This document shows, in pieces, positions 25,999 through 38,500 of a stretch of DNA of 64,000 nucleotides. The first letter of the stretch is position 1. Each line of letters opens with the position of its first letter. The position numbers and the translations under genes were made by a program. The notes beneath the pieces are model-generated. The model was not told the origin of the DNA, searched no databases, and saw nothing but the letters and a program-made list of their open reading frames with translations. The stretch spans positions 6,076,001 to 6,140,000 of the forward strand of contig OZ234497.1 in the NCBI GenBank assembly GCA_965153455.1, read 5' to 3'. The stretch comes from Sphagnum compactum (taxonomy: Eukaryota; Bryophyta; Sphagnopsida; Sphagnales).

Positions 25999-26334
25999 TG
26001 TTGGCCTTATTGGCCTACCAAGGCAAGGATATTGTGTTTAGATTCATTATAGAGTATATAGTAGCTTCAGGGATTTTGGCCCCTAGGTAATAATAATAGC
26101 TCTGTTTTTTATATGAGGATTTTTGAAAGATGATATTTTGGCTTGTGTTTGAAACTTGAATTAGGTGTAGAGTTATGATATCTTGAAGGATTTTTGGTCT
26201 CTTTTAGAAGGATTTTTTTGAAGATTATAGGTTTTGCATGGTGAAATATTTGAATTTTCATAATTCTTTTCGTTTGCCTTAAGATACTTTTTAATGTAAA
26301 TGGCAAGGCCATAGTGTGTGGCACACCCCTTGTT
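25999..26334. repeat. R2 dispersed repeat, copy D
   Basis: A full-length copy from TTGTTGGCCTTATTGGCCTA to GGCACACCCCTTGT. Confidence 0.85.
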
Positions 26335-29315
26335 GCATATGGGAGGCTCTTCAGTGGGAAACTCACACAGCATCTATATTAACTCTGTTTTGGTTTTTCT
26401 TTGGCCCTCTCTATTAGGTTTCTAAATTTTAGGGTTTGGTGATTCAGTTGTCTTCTCCTCAATTCTTTTGCCTATATTAATGTCCCCCTAGATTCTTGTT
26501 TATCCTCTCGTTTTCGGATGGTTTCGTGCTGCACTTATTGATTCCCTTTCTTCACTTAAACGAGTCTGGCCTGTGCAATTGGCTCAAGTGTGATCATCTT
26601 GTTACCCAACTAATCTATCCTTTCAAATTCTGTTTTTGTAGTTTATTTGAATTTTTTAATGACACAAATTACTCAATATCTCTCACAAAATTAGGCCTAA
26701 AATTTTAGGAAATCGTCTTCATATTAAATCCTACAACTCATTGAGGACTTTCCAATAATATGAAGAATATGCTTCAATTTCCCTAAAATCTTTCATTTGA
26801 ACTTTCAATGTCAAAATTGTTCAATATTCACTAAGTTCTCCTAGGAAACCATATCACTATATCCCCTACTCATTGAGGGATTTTGAGGGACAAACAAAAC
26901 TACCAGAGAGACGCTATGGTTTGGGAGATCTCAAGGTGACAAACAACAATACTAGCAAACTACCTTCCTTAATAGATAGATAGATAGATGGCCCCTCATC
27001 CTAACCCTTATTGTTGTGGTCCCCTCCACCCCCCCCCCCCCCATATTTTTTTCCAGTCCTTGGAGACTTATAAGCATCGTAAAGCCCCCACACTCAAAGT
27101 AATGGGCCTAGGATGAGATTGTATTGAAGTCTAGCCCCTTCATTTTGGGAATGGCTCGCCTTCATGTGCTTTACCCATTGTAAAGCTGAAGGTTATGATG
27201 AACTTAAACATGCATAGGTCATGCAACACATGAAGGGTAGGGATATTACGATCACTCCTCAAAGATGCGAGGGTATGTAATTTACACCTATTCAAGGAGT
27301 ATACATAAAACTTCATCCTCTTTTCTAAGCCAAATATTCATGGATATAAGGTTCCCTTTGTTTATGCTAGCAAATTTCTCCAAGTGCTTTGAGTAAACTT
27401 ATACCTAGGGTAAGCAATCAATTTTTTTGCCTCTATTTGCAAACATGACATACTTGTGTTTTATATATGCCAAAGGAGTGGAGAGGATGAAAAGCCCAAA
27501 ATAGTGTAGTATCTTAATGGATTTCATGATTGTTAAACTATTTACTAAATATTCAATTTTCTAAAAAATTCACTACCTGACGTGTTTAAATTTCAAAAAA
27601 ATTCAAGTTACATGAGTGTCAAAAGTTTTGAAAATTTATGGGTCATAAGTCAATCCTTAGGCTCTATAGACTTCAAAACCCTGTTTAGGCTTGAAAAATT
27701 CTCTAAATAGGCAAAACAATTGTTGGATTTGGTCATTTGAATTTCTTTTGTTACTTATCTTAAGTGAACTAACAATCAATGTGCAATAGCTACTTAAAGA
27801 CAAGGTTCTAGCACATTGCTTGTGCATTTAGTTTTTTAACGAAGTTTTGTTCAAATGCAAAAAGTGAAAATGAAAATGAAATATTTTGTCACTTATTCTC
27901 TATTTTTTAGGGTGGAAATTTTTAGATAACAAAAAAACTCACGATTTTGGTTTTGTAATAACTTTTGTTTGCATTTTTTAAAATGTTTAAATTGGTCCTT
28001 AAAACTTGTCACCGTTTAATGCAAGTTTTTTCTTGAGATGTTGACAATTGACATGATGTAAGAAAAATGAAAACAAATATATTTCATGATGGTGAATATT
28101 TATTTATTATTAATATGCATTTTTTAATAAAATAATAATTTTCAAGAGTTTTGGCATGCATTTTAAAAAATTAGAATATTTTCAGCATCATTGAGGATGT
28201 TAATCAATTTTCATCCATTGTGATACCTATTGTCCATGCATCAAAAACATAAATTGCATTTGTGTTTATTTGTTTTGCTTGTTTGTTGTGCTTTTGTTCA
28301 TGTGTATAAACTTGAAAATGCAATGGATTGCATCAGGATGTTTAGAGGATTTTTGCTATTGAAGATGGATGAAAGCTTTAATCTCAAATTTTGTATGAAA
28401 TATGTTATTGAAATAATCGTGTCAAATCTTGACATTTACACAATGATATCCCCCAAACATTTGCACTCAATATATTTCATCATTTATTTGAAGCCATATT
28501 GTTAGCCCATTGAAGCATTTACAATTGTGACAATGAAAAAATAGAAAAAGACATGCTAATCGCACAACATGCACAACTACATGGCATATCGCCTTTGGAA
28601 TTCTAATGAAATTGGAATCCAAATAAACAAAATGAATCCAGGGTGATAGCCAAGCGAAGATCCCAACAAATATCAAACAATAATTCCAAAGTTCCAAAAG
28701 TGGTTAATAATGGATTGTGTTGTGAGCACAAGTAAGGGGGTTATACCAAAATTCTACATATTCAAAGGGGAGAGACTGGATGACAATTACATATTAAGTT
28801 CAAAAAATTGCTAGAGAAAGATGTAAGGTTCAAATGAAAACACAAAGGCAAATACTAGCAAGGTTACAACAACTTCTCAATGATTAAACCAAACACATGG
28901 ATTTGGGGGGCGCGATGTAAGGCAGACTGGGACTAGCTAAACATTTTGATTCCAATTACAAACCAAAGCAAAAGGGAGCATGAATAATAGCTAGGATCCA
29001 AGGGGAAGAGGAGCATGACCAACAACTACAAACTTCTGTGAAAAGGAACGTGAACAACAACTAGGAACCAAAACGAAAAAAAAACATGAACAAAAAGAAC
29101 ACCAGCAACAACTACAAATGTGAGCAATGCCAACTATTAGGGGTTGGTGAACACGATGATTGTCACCATAACGACGAAACTTGGTGACAATGCCCCTCAC
29201 CATGTATACCATTAGGAATTGATGAACCCTTAAACACCTCACTACCGTAGATCAAGCACTTCATTTGAATAGGAACATTTTGAACATTGATGTGTTGTGA
29301 ACTGGAGTTCAATGA
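26335..29315. other. AT-rich intergenic region
   Basis: No coding sequence was recognised over about 3 kb. Simple tracts are a (GATA)n run at 26,970-26,990 and about 14 C at 27,028-27,042. Confidence 0.45.
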
Positions 29316-29578
29316 TACAAGAAGGGGAGGACTGTGGGCAAAACATATGGGATTAAAGCGAGGTGCTATTGGAAACACCCTTCGGGAACACATTGAGAAC
29401 CTAAGGAACATGTTGGGAACAAAGGAAAAAAGAAAAAAATCCTCCCACGCCCCCAACCCAAAACTTCAAAGAAACAAATTCAAGGCGCTTTGAGTGCATG
29501 CTGAGCCTTCCCATTGGCTGCATGAAATTTCTATTTCCAAAACTGTTGGTCACCATTTTGGGCTAATACCCCCCCCAA
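29316..29578 (-). repeat. R1 dispersed repeat, copy d
   Basis: A reverse-oriented copy. It shares GTGGGCAAAACATATGGGAT, GAACACATTGAGAAC and TGGTCACCATTTTGG with the other copies, and the AGCATGCACTCA word is also present in inverted form. Confidence 0.7.
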
Positions 29579-29680
29579 TTATAAACTGGGGGTGCATATA
29601 TTTATTGGGTGGGTAAGCAGAGAGGAGGACAGTTAGTAAACGAAACCAAACAAATCCTAGATCTAACAAGAATTAAGATT

Positions 29681-29721
29681 GGGGCGGGCGGGCGGGCGGG
29701 CGGGCGGCGGGCGAGGGGGGG
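29681..29721 (+). repeat. (GGGC)n array followed by G-run
   Basis: GGGGCGGGCGGGCGGGCGGG continues as GGGC units and then GGGCGAGGGGGGG, in an AT-rich region about 1.2 kb upstream of the small-HSP-like start codon. Many runs of three or more G with 1-nt spacers meet the usual G-quadruplex pattern. Confidence 0.9.
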
Positions 29722-30957
29722 TGGGAGACAAAAGCTGACAGTTAACTTACCCGAACAAAAGGAGCTTAAAAGCACCTTTTTTTAAACTATGGACCAATAG
29801 AATTGAGCCGACCATGGACAACATGGGTCCTGTAAGGAGATCGATCGTACAGGGATAGAGTAGTGTTTTTTTTTTCTTTTTTTTTTTCCTTTTTTGGGCT
29901 TGGACTTCTTCTTAAGCACGAACGAAACAAGAAGGGATTGTGGAGGGGGGCGGAGGGAGTCTTGGAAATGCATAAAATTTGCGCTTTGTGGACTTGACTG
30001 ACTTGGCCATTGCAAAACAAGTGTGTGTGTTTTTTTGCTTTCCTTTTGCTTGCTTGCTTGCTTGCACCTGTGACATCTCCATTGCTTTTTGTGCGCTCTC
30101 TCTCTCTCTCTCTCTCCATCGCTGGCTGGCTATCGAGATTTTTTGTATTCTCGTCGTCTCCGCTCCTGAAGCTTTTTGGTTGTTCTTCTTGTGTTAGTTG
30201 TGGTGGTTATTATTATTGTGATTTTTTCCCCTTTTTTCTGTTCTTTTTTGGTTTGGATTTGGATAATGCTTTGTGGTGGTCGGTCTCTCGTGAGCTTCTT
30301 CGTCATTGTGGTTTTGCTTCTCTGAGTTTTGCTACAGGCGGCGGAGAGGACGCTGCTGCCGCGGTGGTGGTGGAAGAAGACGTCTTCTGATTGCTGTTTG
30401 TTTGTTTGTTTGTTTGTTTTTTCTATTCAAGTATTCTCTGTTTCGTCGAGCATCTTCTTAATAGTGTGGATTTTGGAAGCAGCAGTGTTGCGGATTTTAG
30501 TTTTGTGTGTGTGTGTGTGCGTGCGTGCGTGCGCACTGATTTTGGTGTTGTCTCGGATATTGGCTGATCAACGAAGAGGGTTTTTCTTTTGAGGTGGATT
30601 GTCATATCTTGCCTCTTGCGCTTTTGCAGTTGTGACTAAAGAAGATGACGATGGTTTCTGTTTTGGACATGATCTCTCTCTCATCGTCAGACCTCGTCAT
30701 CTGACAAGAAAATTCTTTGAGAAAGTGTCTCGGGTTTCTGTTTCTCTCCTTCTTTTCTTTCTTGGAACTAGAACAATCGTTTGTGTCGAGTGCGGTCTTG
30801 TCTGCTTTTCAAGATGGGGGACTCATTCGGTCGCTGCAGCCAGGCTCTCACTAAATCTAGAATGTAAAGTGCGATACCCGCTTTCTTCTTTGTCGAATTC
30901 ATACGTGCGTCCACTATCCTCAGCATCGTCGTTGCCGCTATAGCCGCGTGCGTTACA
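29722..30957 (+). other. Upstream and 5' leader region of the small-HSP-like gene
   Basis: Pyrimidine-rich sequence with simple repeats: TTGC at 30,047-30,066, CT at 30,097-30,115, TTTG at 30,398-30,420, and GT then GTGC at 30,505-30,532. A small upstream ORF starts at 30,644 (MTMVSVLDMISLSSSDLVI, stop). The transcription start cannot be placed. Confidence 0.45.
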
Positions 30958-32022
30958 ATGGCATCAAGTATAGCAGTGGAAGTCCCCTTTGCTGCTGCTG
31001 CTGCTCTTAAGCGACGGACAAGTTCTGTGACCGCTACTACGGGGAAGAACTCCCCGATGCTCTTAAGTTTCACCAAGAAACTGAAGCGCATGCCGCATCT
31101 GTTCGACCGAGTGTTGGAGCTTCCCTTCCACGCCGACACCCTGGTTGAAGTGCAAGAATCCAGAGACTCTTTCTCCTTCGTGGTCAAGATGCCAGGATTG
31201 GTTGCCGAGGAAGTCAAGCCAGAGCTTGTGGAGATCGTTCCGGGCGCTATCAAGGTTGTGATCCAAGGCGGGGGCGAAGGTCTTCTGTTCGATCTGGAGT
31301 CCTCAGAGGTATGCATCTTCATATCCCTACTGGTATGACCCTCTTGTATGTTGCAGAAACCTAGTGCGGGCAATACCTAGTGCTTCATCTCCTCTCCCGC
31401 AGTGATCGATTTGTTGGCGGTTGCATCAAATGTTTACTAGTCATTGGGATTCTTTGTGTCAGAGAAGACATGGAGTCGGAACGGATTTCTTGGCAACTAA
31501 AGCAATTATGGTGCTTCCTTGTTTTGTTCTTTTCTTTTCTTTTCCCTCCAGGTAGAGCTCTGGCGATTTAGGTTACCTGCATCGACAATACCAGAAGCCA
31601 CAGTTGCAAGATACAAGAACGAGGTGCTAGAAGTGACCATCCCAAAGAATCCAGTCTCTTGTGCGACAGCAGCAGAAGATGAGGTTTTCAAGAGAGACAA
31701 TGACACCGAAAATGATCCTTCATTTAAAGATAAAGATGGACCGGAGACTGATGAGGCTGATACAAGACAAGCAGCAAACATGGATTCCTCGTCCAGCACC
31801 GAAGAATATGAATCAACAAGGAACGCTCATGAACCTCTAGACATAGAAGGGGAGCTTCAGTGGCAAAGAGATTTGTTTGAAGATCTTGAGTCATTTGGTA
31901 GTCCTCGACGAGTAAGACAGCTATCCAGTTGCACAAAAGCTGCTGTACAACAAGGTGCAAGCTCACCTGACTTTCTTCGCAACCTCGGTTCCTGGGTACA
32001 TGGTTTTGCCATCTTTGTATAG
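30958..32022 (+). CDS. Small-heat-shock-like (alpha-crystallin domain) protein, two exons
   Basis: Exon 1 is 30,958-31,308 (117 codons, ending SSE before GTATGC). Exon 2 is 31,552-32,022 (after TTTCCCTCCAG). Both are phase 0 and together give about 273 aa. Residues ~58-165 look like an alpha-crystallin domain: VEVQESRDSFSFVVKMPG at its start and, near its end, RFRLPASTIPEATVARYKN then EVLEVTIPK, matching the family's A-x-x-x-N-G-V-L-x-V-x-x-P-K signature with N-E instead of N-G. Such proteins hold unfolding proteins for refolding. The protein is unusual in its long acidic, serine-rich tail (~110 residues, DNDTENDPSFKDKDGPETDE) and an Ala/Arg-rich N-terminus. No clear C-terminal I-x-I motif was seen. 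The sequence just after SW may contain a cryptic splice (GT..AG 27 nt apart), so the extreme C-terminus is uncertain. Confidence 0.72.
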
Positions 32023-33822
32023 GTAATAGCACTTCAGGAAAACAACAGCAAGCTTATTATGGAGGTATGGAGCTTGCTGGGCAGTCAGTCAACTACTTGG
32101 ATCGCTTGCACCCAAAACTCAAGGCAAATGAAAGCAGCCATTGACATATAGTCTCTGCAAAAGTACTGTCAGACTTAAGTGTTTTATGTGTGCAGTTTTG
32201 TGAAAAATTCAGGCATTCAAATACCATCTGAACGCAGTGACAACTAAGAAGATCTGGTTAGATTACTCAGTGCTGAAATTTTAGCAATCTTTTGAAGCAG
32301 AAGCTCAGGACTACTTTGTATATATTGGTGATAGATTAACAGAAAGGGTTAGCCATCTCTTCAGGCATGCATGTGGATCTTTGCAATGCTCAGTAGGAGT
32401 CCTTGTTGTAGGACTACTCACTTGAAGTGTTTAATGAAAAGATTGCACTCTTTGTTTCTGAACATTTTTTGTTGCAGAGTTATGGATGGGTTTTTGAAAA
32501 TTTGTGTTGGGTTTCAGGTTTTTTATTTCTCACACCCACCCATCGATTGGGTTTCTGATTGATTCCCCTTCTAAAATTGAAAGTCCTATTTCAGCATTGA
32601 GCTGGTGAATTCCTTTGTTTTTTTCCTTCCATTTTTCAAAGTTACATTTCCTCTTCTACATCAATCTGAGAGGTTTGGAAAGGGTGATGATTCTTGTATC
32701 ATTAGGTACATGCTAACCCTTGAGATCTATCTCTGTGCAAAGTATGTGTTTCTTGAATTTGCATATTGTTTGAAGTGTAGCTTGTCACTCTGCCTTAGCT
32801 TCTTATGAATTAAGTTATTTCATATGATATGAGAGCATTTGCTTACTCAAAAAGTGTGAGATGGGTTTTCTTCCATCCACTTTGGACTATGTTGATTTTT
32901 GGAAAGAAAAGACATTCATAGTGAGGGTTCTTGTTTGTTAATACTAATATGGATGGAGCCTTTTGTAAATAATCACCATTATGAAAACCAAGTATTCATT
33001 CTGGCTAACCCTAAACCGTAATGTTGGCTCCATGATGCAGTTTCCATTTGATCCCACATAATGATATGAGCCATTGTGAGAATCTTGTTCATAGAATGGC
33101 CCATCATAAAAAGAGAGTTTGCCATTTGAAAATTTGTGAGTTTTTTCTTTCTTGCAAAACTTGAGTTGCAATGTACATGTCCCCTCTTTTTCCCTCAAAA
33201 CAAGATAATTTGATTTTGTGAGCTTGCTATTTGCAAATTTGTCAGCTTTTCCTTTCCTGCAAACTTGGAGCTTTTGCATGTGCTTCTCTTCTCGTGCTCA
33301 CCCACTCGCATCCATTTCTTTGGGTCCCACAAAACATGTGATCTCATTTGCACAGAATGAAAACAAAATTTGCCTGACAACCGCACTAGCTGTTTGGAAC
33401 TGGCTCAAGCTTTCCTTTGCCTACTACCTACACAAAGATCAAAACACACCCAAGAAAAATTCATCCCGGAATCAAAGCTCTGCTAAATCACTAGAAGTTT
33501 GTCAGCTACAAACTCTCCATTCAGTCAGCTAGAAGATTAGCTAAATTAAAAGACCTCATGACATGTCATGAACCTTGATCTAAACAAATACTGAAAATTT
33601 TGCTTCAGCCTTCCTACTGCATGATATAAACTTAAAGAAATGGGACTTTTTTGGGGGGCTAATTCTGCATTGATTTTGTTGTAGTACTCGAGTGTTGGGC
33701 TTAAGTTCATATGAACCTGTCCAACTTTGGTGCAAGAGAGAACCCAAAAAGAAAGAGGGGAGAAATGGAAAGGAAACATGAATTATTTAAGTCATCTGTA
33801 CATTAAGTAGTAAGATAGGTGT
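32023..33822. other. 3' flank of the small-HSP-like gene and intergenic sequence
   Basis: A likely 3' UTR, then no recognisable gene. Confidence 0.4.
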
Positions 33823-33998
33823 TTGTTTGTTGGCCTTGCCTACCAAGGCAAAGATATTGTTGTGTTTGGATTCATTATAGAGTATTATAGTAGATTAAGG
33901 GATTTTGGCGTCCCCTTGGTAATAATAGGTCTATTTTTATATGAGGATTTTTGAAAGATGATATTTTGGCTTGTGTCGAAACTTGAGATTAGTTATAA

Positions 33999-34428
33999 CT
34001 AGTGGGTACCCCTGACCTTTGGACACTGTGAAGTCCTTCGGTTTCTTTAAACCAAGAGAGACACACACAAAGGCACAAAGCATCTATTTTTATTTTTATT
34101 TTATTTATTTTTTGTGACGAAAATTCGTTGAAAAGTCCCCCATGAAAACATACATGGTGAAGCGAGCATTTTCAAAAAAATTCCTAAACCCGCACCTGGC
34201 GTTGGAACATTTCAGGCCAGGTGTCTCTCCGCCACCACGACCCGCACCTGGCACTGGAACATTTCAGATTAGTTGCGGCTCATTTCGAGATCTCGTTTTT
34301 GTCAGCTACATCAATTGGTCGAAATAAACTATGTTTTTCCCATCTGGGTATATTTAGAGGCCGGCCGGTTTTGCCAAACCCCCTTCCCAAGCCCTGTCAC
34401 ATACAGACAAGTGAATTAATATACAGGA
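33999..34428 (-). mobile_element. Helitron-like non-autonomous element, 430 bp
   Basis: On the minus strand it starts TCCTGTATATTAATTC and ends GGGGTACCCACTAG, a short GGGTACCC hairpin followed by CTAG. It sits exactly between A and T of the R2 sequence (CTCTA|TTATAAC), with no target duplication. TC...hairpin-CTRR with A|T insertion is the Helitron signature. Inside, CCCGCACCTGGC and GGAACATTTCAG recur with a 50-bp period. No helicase gene is present. Confidence 0.85.
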
Positions 34429-34563
34429 TAGAGTTATTATAATATCTTGAAAGATTTTGGCTTCTTTTAGAGGATTTTTTTTAAAGATTATATATTTTTT
34501 GCATGGTGAAATATTTGAGTTTTCATTATTCTTCTTCTACCTTAAGATACTTTTTAATGTAAA

Positions 34564-35535
34564 CTAGTGGGTAACCCATGGCTACGCCACTCCAGCCACC
34601 CAGGATTCCAGAATTTAGAATTTAGTGTCAAAATTTTGTTAATTTTCCCAAAATTATAATATTCACTCTCCCATCCATGTTCAACATATCAAAACAAAAA
34701 AAACCCTGACCCCTTCCCTAACCACTCAACAATGAAAAAAAAAAATTGAGAAAAAACTGAACCCCCTTCCCCTCCTCCTTCCACATTTTAAATGAAGGAC
34801 GAAAAAAAAGACATTAACTTGTACCCCCCCTCCCCCTCAAGAGTAAAATAAATTTTTTAAAAAAAATCAAGGCACACCCCCTCCCCCTAAACAATGAATA
34901 AATATAGGAAAGAGGATGGAGAAAGAAAAATAAAAATAAAAATTGCAACCTAACTTTAAACCCACCTTGAACGAAAAATTAAAAAAAAATTCATAACATT
35001 ACACCCCCCACCCCCCCTCTTAATTCAATTTAACTAAGATTGAATTAGTAAAACCAACCCCACCCCCCATAATGGATTTTTAAAAAAATCAACCCCCTCC
35101 CCTCCCCCTTCAACAAATTAAAAGAAAAAGAACCTTGACTCCCCTTCCCTCACCCCTAACCCAATTAAAAAAGGGTTTTAAGAAAAAAAAAAAAAACTAA
35201 CCCTCCCCTCCCCTTTTCCCCCTTTCCATAAGTCAAATAAAAAAGAAAAAAAACATTAACCTCCACCCCCCTCCCCCTAAACAGTAAAAAAAAAATTTGA
35301 TGAAAAAATGAAGGTGCACCCCTTCCCCTATATGCCCCCTTTCCATAAGTCAAATAAAAAAGAAAAAAACATTAACCTCCACCCCCCTCCCCCTCAACAG
35401 TAAAAAAAAATTTGATGGAAAAATGAAGGTGCACCCCTTCCCCCTAACTGCCGCCGGTTTCGCCGTAATGTTAAAACGCAGAACGTCTTGTGACACAAAG
35501 ACGGACAGACACCACTGTAACTTTTATATATAGGA
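34564..35535 (-). mobile_element. Helitron-like non-autonomous element, 972 bp, A/C-tract interior
   Basis: On the minus strand it begins TCCTATATATAAAAGTTACA and ends ATGGGTTACCCACTAG. It is again inserted at an A|T of R2 (GCA|TTTAC in the empty site), without duplication. The interior, read on the plus strand, is almost wholly alternating C-rich (CCCCTCCCC) and A-rich tracts, including a near-identical tandem pair of about 120 bp (about 35,211-35,330 and 35,336-35,450). No coding capacity. Confidence 0.85.
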
Positions 35536-35565
35536 TACGCAAAACCATAGTGTGACACAACCCAA

Positions 35566-38500
35566 GTTGGTTTTGTATGGATGTGACCACTCCTTGAGCC
35601 TTCCCGCCCCCTCCCTCCCTCCCTCCGCCTCACACACTCTTTTTGGTACCTCTAGAAAGCCTTTGATGAGGCATTGGGAATGTTTGTGATTTTTTGCAAT
35701 AACTTTTGCTCTATTGATTCAAAATTTGGAGTGATTTTGGTTCTTTGAAAATTAATTTAAAATCAATTTAGCAAGGTTCTAAAGTGAAGCTCGCTTTGAC
35801 CAGGATCATATCAAGATGGGTGACCATTAAAGGAGGATTAACATACTCGAGTTACTAGTCTTAGTTCAATTTATCAACTAAAAGTAATATCAACTCAAAT
35901 TGTGAGAATGGGAGGTGTGTCTCAAAGGAGTGGAAGTTAGGTTGTTGCTAATGCCACTATTGCCATTTTTATTAAAGTTTTTGGTTCCATAAATTTTCAT
36001 AGGGTTGGTTTTGGTCTTTTTTTTTTAAATTAAAAATTTGGTCCATTTTTAAATTTTAGGGTAAGTTAGGGTAAGTTTCAAGTAAGCTTTTGATTAAGTT
36101 CCGAAATTCAAAACATCATTGAAAACAATGCAAACATGCAATTTTTTTTATTCCATAAAAAAAATCAGATTATTTCAAAGCTCTTGACAAAGAACTTTTT
36201 ACTTTAATCAAGGTCAAATTATTGATTTATCTATTCAAAGTAATTTTCACATACAAACTAGCTTACTTTTAAACTCTAAACTACGAAATACATCATTAGT
36301 TTCTAATGGATCACTTCTTTTTTCACCCAATTAGTTTCATGTGTTCATGCGGTTGCATATTTCAACTTTGAAATGTGCCTTCTCGTGTCACCCTTGAACT
36401 TGATCCAAATTGCCCCCCCCTCCCTCCCCAAAAAAAAATTGCCCCAATGTTGTCTTTGAATATCTCCAAAATTTGCCTTAATTTTGTTGAAATCAAGTGA
36501 ACAAGACAACTCAAATTCAAAGTTGACATAACAACCTAAGAAACAATAGACTTGAAACCTAGGAAATTTTTAAGTTACATCATATCCAATTTCCAAACTT
36601 AGGGCCATATAGCAACAAATTGCTCCAACATTGGTCTAAGACCTATTTTGACAAACATAAATAACAAATTGAATACCGTCATCTTAACCAAAGTAATTCA
36701 AACTTGAAAGAAAAAAAAAGACTTGAAACAAATAAAAAACAAGAAACAAAATTTACCTAAGTTTTATTATTGCTATCTTTCAACTCCAAATGTTCAAACT
36801 TAACAATTACATCTTCATTTTCATTCATTTTTTCATGGATATCAAATAATCAACATAAGCATCATCTAGCCAATTTCCATATATATATATATATGCATTT
36901 CAAGATTATCCATGCCTATCTGAGAGTACCGTAGGTTTGTGCATTAAGATGTGATAAACTTTGTCATCTCCATTCTCTTCATTTCAAGCTTCACCACATG
37001 TGTGAAATTAGTGATAACATCTCTAATTGCAAATGAAACCTATAGACAACCTCCTCCTTCTTAGTCTTCTTCATTTTGTTCCACTTGTCTTGAAGCTACT
37101 TTCAAATTTTGTTGCCAGTCGTTCAAAAAATTTGCAATCACAACATTTATGAATGTCTTCCAATTGCTCTACTAATTCGCTTGCAATTGAATTCCCAATA
37201 CTCATGTCCACAAGGTTCACATCCTCTTTGTTAACTTTCAATCTCAAAATCTTGTCTCCTCGAAATGTGATGAGGGACTCTCTACTTCCCCATCGAACAA
37301 ATAGCCCAAGAAACTTTTAGGTAGGCGATCGCACATCTTCATAGAAGAGAATTGTGCAACTGCAGGTGTGCAAGTGGAGTGTTGGAGTGCAAGTGCATCC
37401 TACTCTCTAAGTTTCTGTTCCTGCTATCTATGTTCTGGTTCAAGTTCTCATAATCAGGATTAAATGCTGTTTTTAGCATCAGGCAAGAAATTCGCTGGTT
37501 TTTGCCTGAGCTATTCATTAGGCCAAAGGAGAGGTGAAACCCAAAACTATCATGAGGAACACTTTGCTGGCCATTTGTGTCCTGTGGTATTAATGAAACC
37601 TGGCTACAGAGCAAGCATTTTTCATGATAGACCTCATACTAAAGGTATTCTAGCTTTTTATGTAAGTCATGGTGGTCAAGATCTTCATTCATTTCCTCAT
37701 CAGCAGCCTTTCACTGCACAACTTCAGCTTCAGCTTGGGCTTCTTCAGCAATGTGAAATGCTACAACAACTTGCTATATGATCTTTTGATTAGCATCTAA
37801 CATACAAACAGAAAAATTGACATCTAACACCATGAAGAACCTTGAGGAGCAAAAGGGTCTCACTTGCATGATGAATTTTCAAGACCAAACACCACAACAC
37901 AAAATCACATCTTCAAGCTTGCTTTTCTGGCCTTCAAACCTTCTCTGAAATAGTTAAGAAGCCCAAAATATCTCCATTTGATTGCATTGGATTCCATGTC
38001 CATAAGAACAAGAGTGCTGCATTGTGGACAAAACAACAAAGCAGAGTGGACCTTTTTAGGGTGCATATTTCAGCAAAGTTCTGCTGGAAGGATTTGAGAC
38101 TGCTGCAGCAGGGATTGAGCCACCACCCAGTAAGCTCTCCTTTCCTTGCCTAAAACCAAAACCCTTAAACAAAAAAATTCACATGAATCCTACAGTAACA
38201 TCATGAAATTGATCAACCTACATTAGTCCCCAAGTTTCATCTATCACAAAGACTGGCAGAAATGGAAAATGAAAAACACTCAGCCATGATGCTGGAGCTA
38301 CTTTCACAAACCTAAGAGAGGGAAAACACCCAAGAAACCCACTGGAATGAGGAATGGAAAAAGAGGGAGAAAAAAAACCAGAAAAAAAACAAAATTGATA
38401 TATGGAAGGGCAAGTACTGAAAGGTTCAAAATCACCAGGCATGTTCATTGAAGCTTAACATTGATGTCCAGCTATGTCAAAATCCTGCAAGATGCATGAC

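Larger units (their letters stand above)
33826..35565. repeat. R2 dispersed repeat, copy E, split by two insertions
   Basis: R2 segments are 33,826-33,998, 34,429-34,563 and 35,536-35,565. Joined in order they match copies A, C and D, so the two intervening blocks are later insertions. Confidence 0.85.

Noticed and set aside
30599-30943. A plus-strand frame just upstream of the small-HSP-like start
   Set aside because: It begins at TTG, is pyrimidine-rich and lies in the likely leader. Only the short ATG-started uORF at 30,644 is noted.
37464-37781. A 105-codon plus-strand frame
   Set aside because: Its first codon is TTG, no family resemblance, and no splice-supported neighbours. Likely chance or leader sequence.
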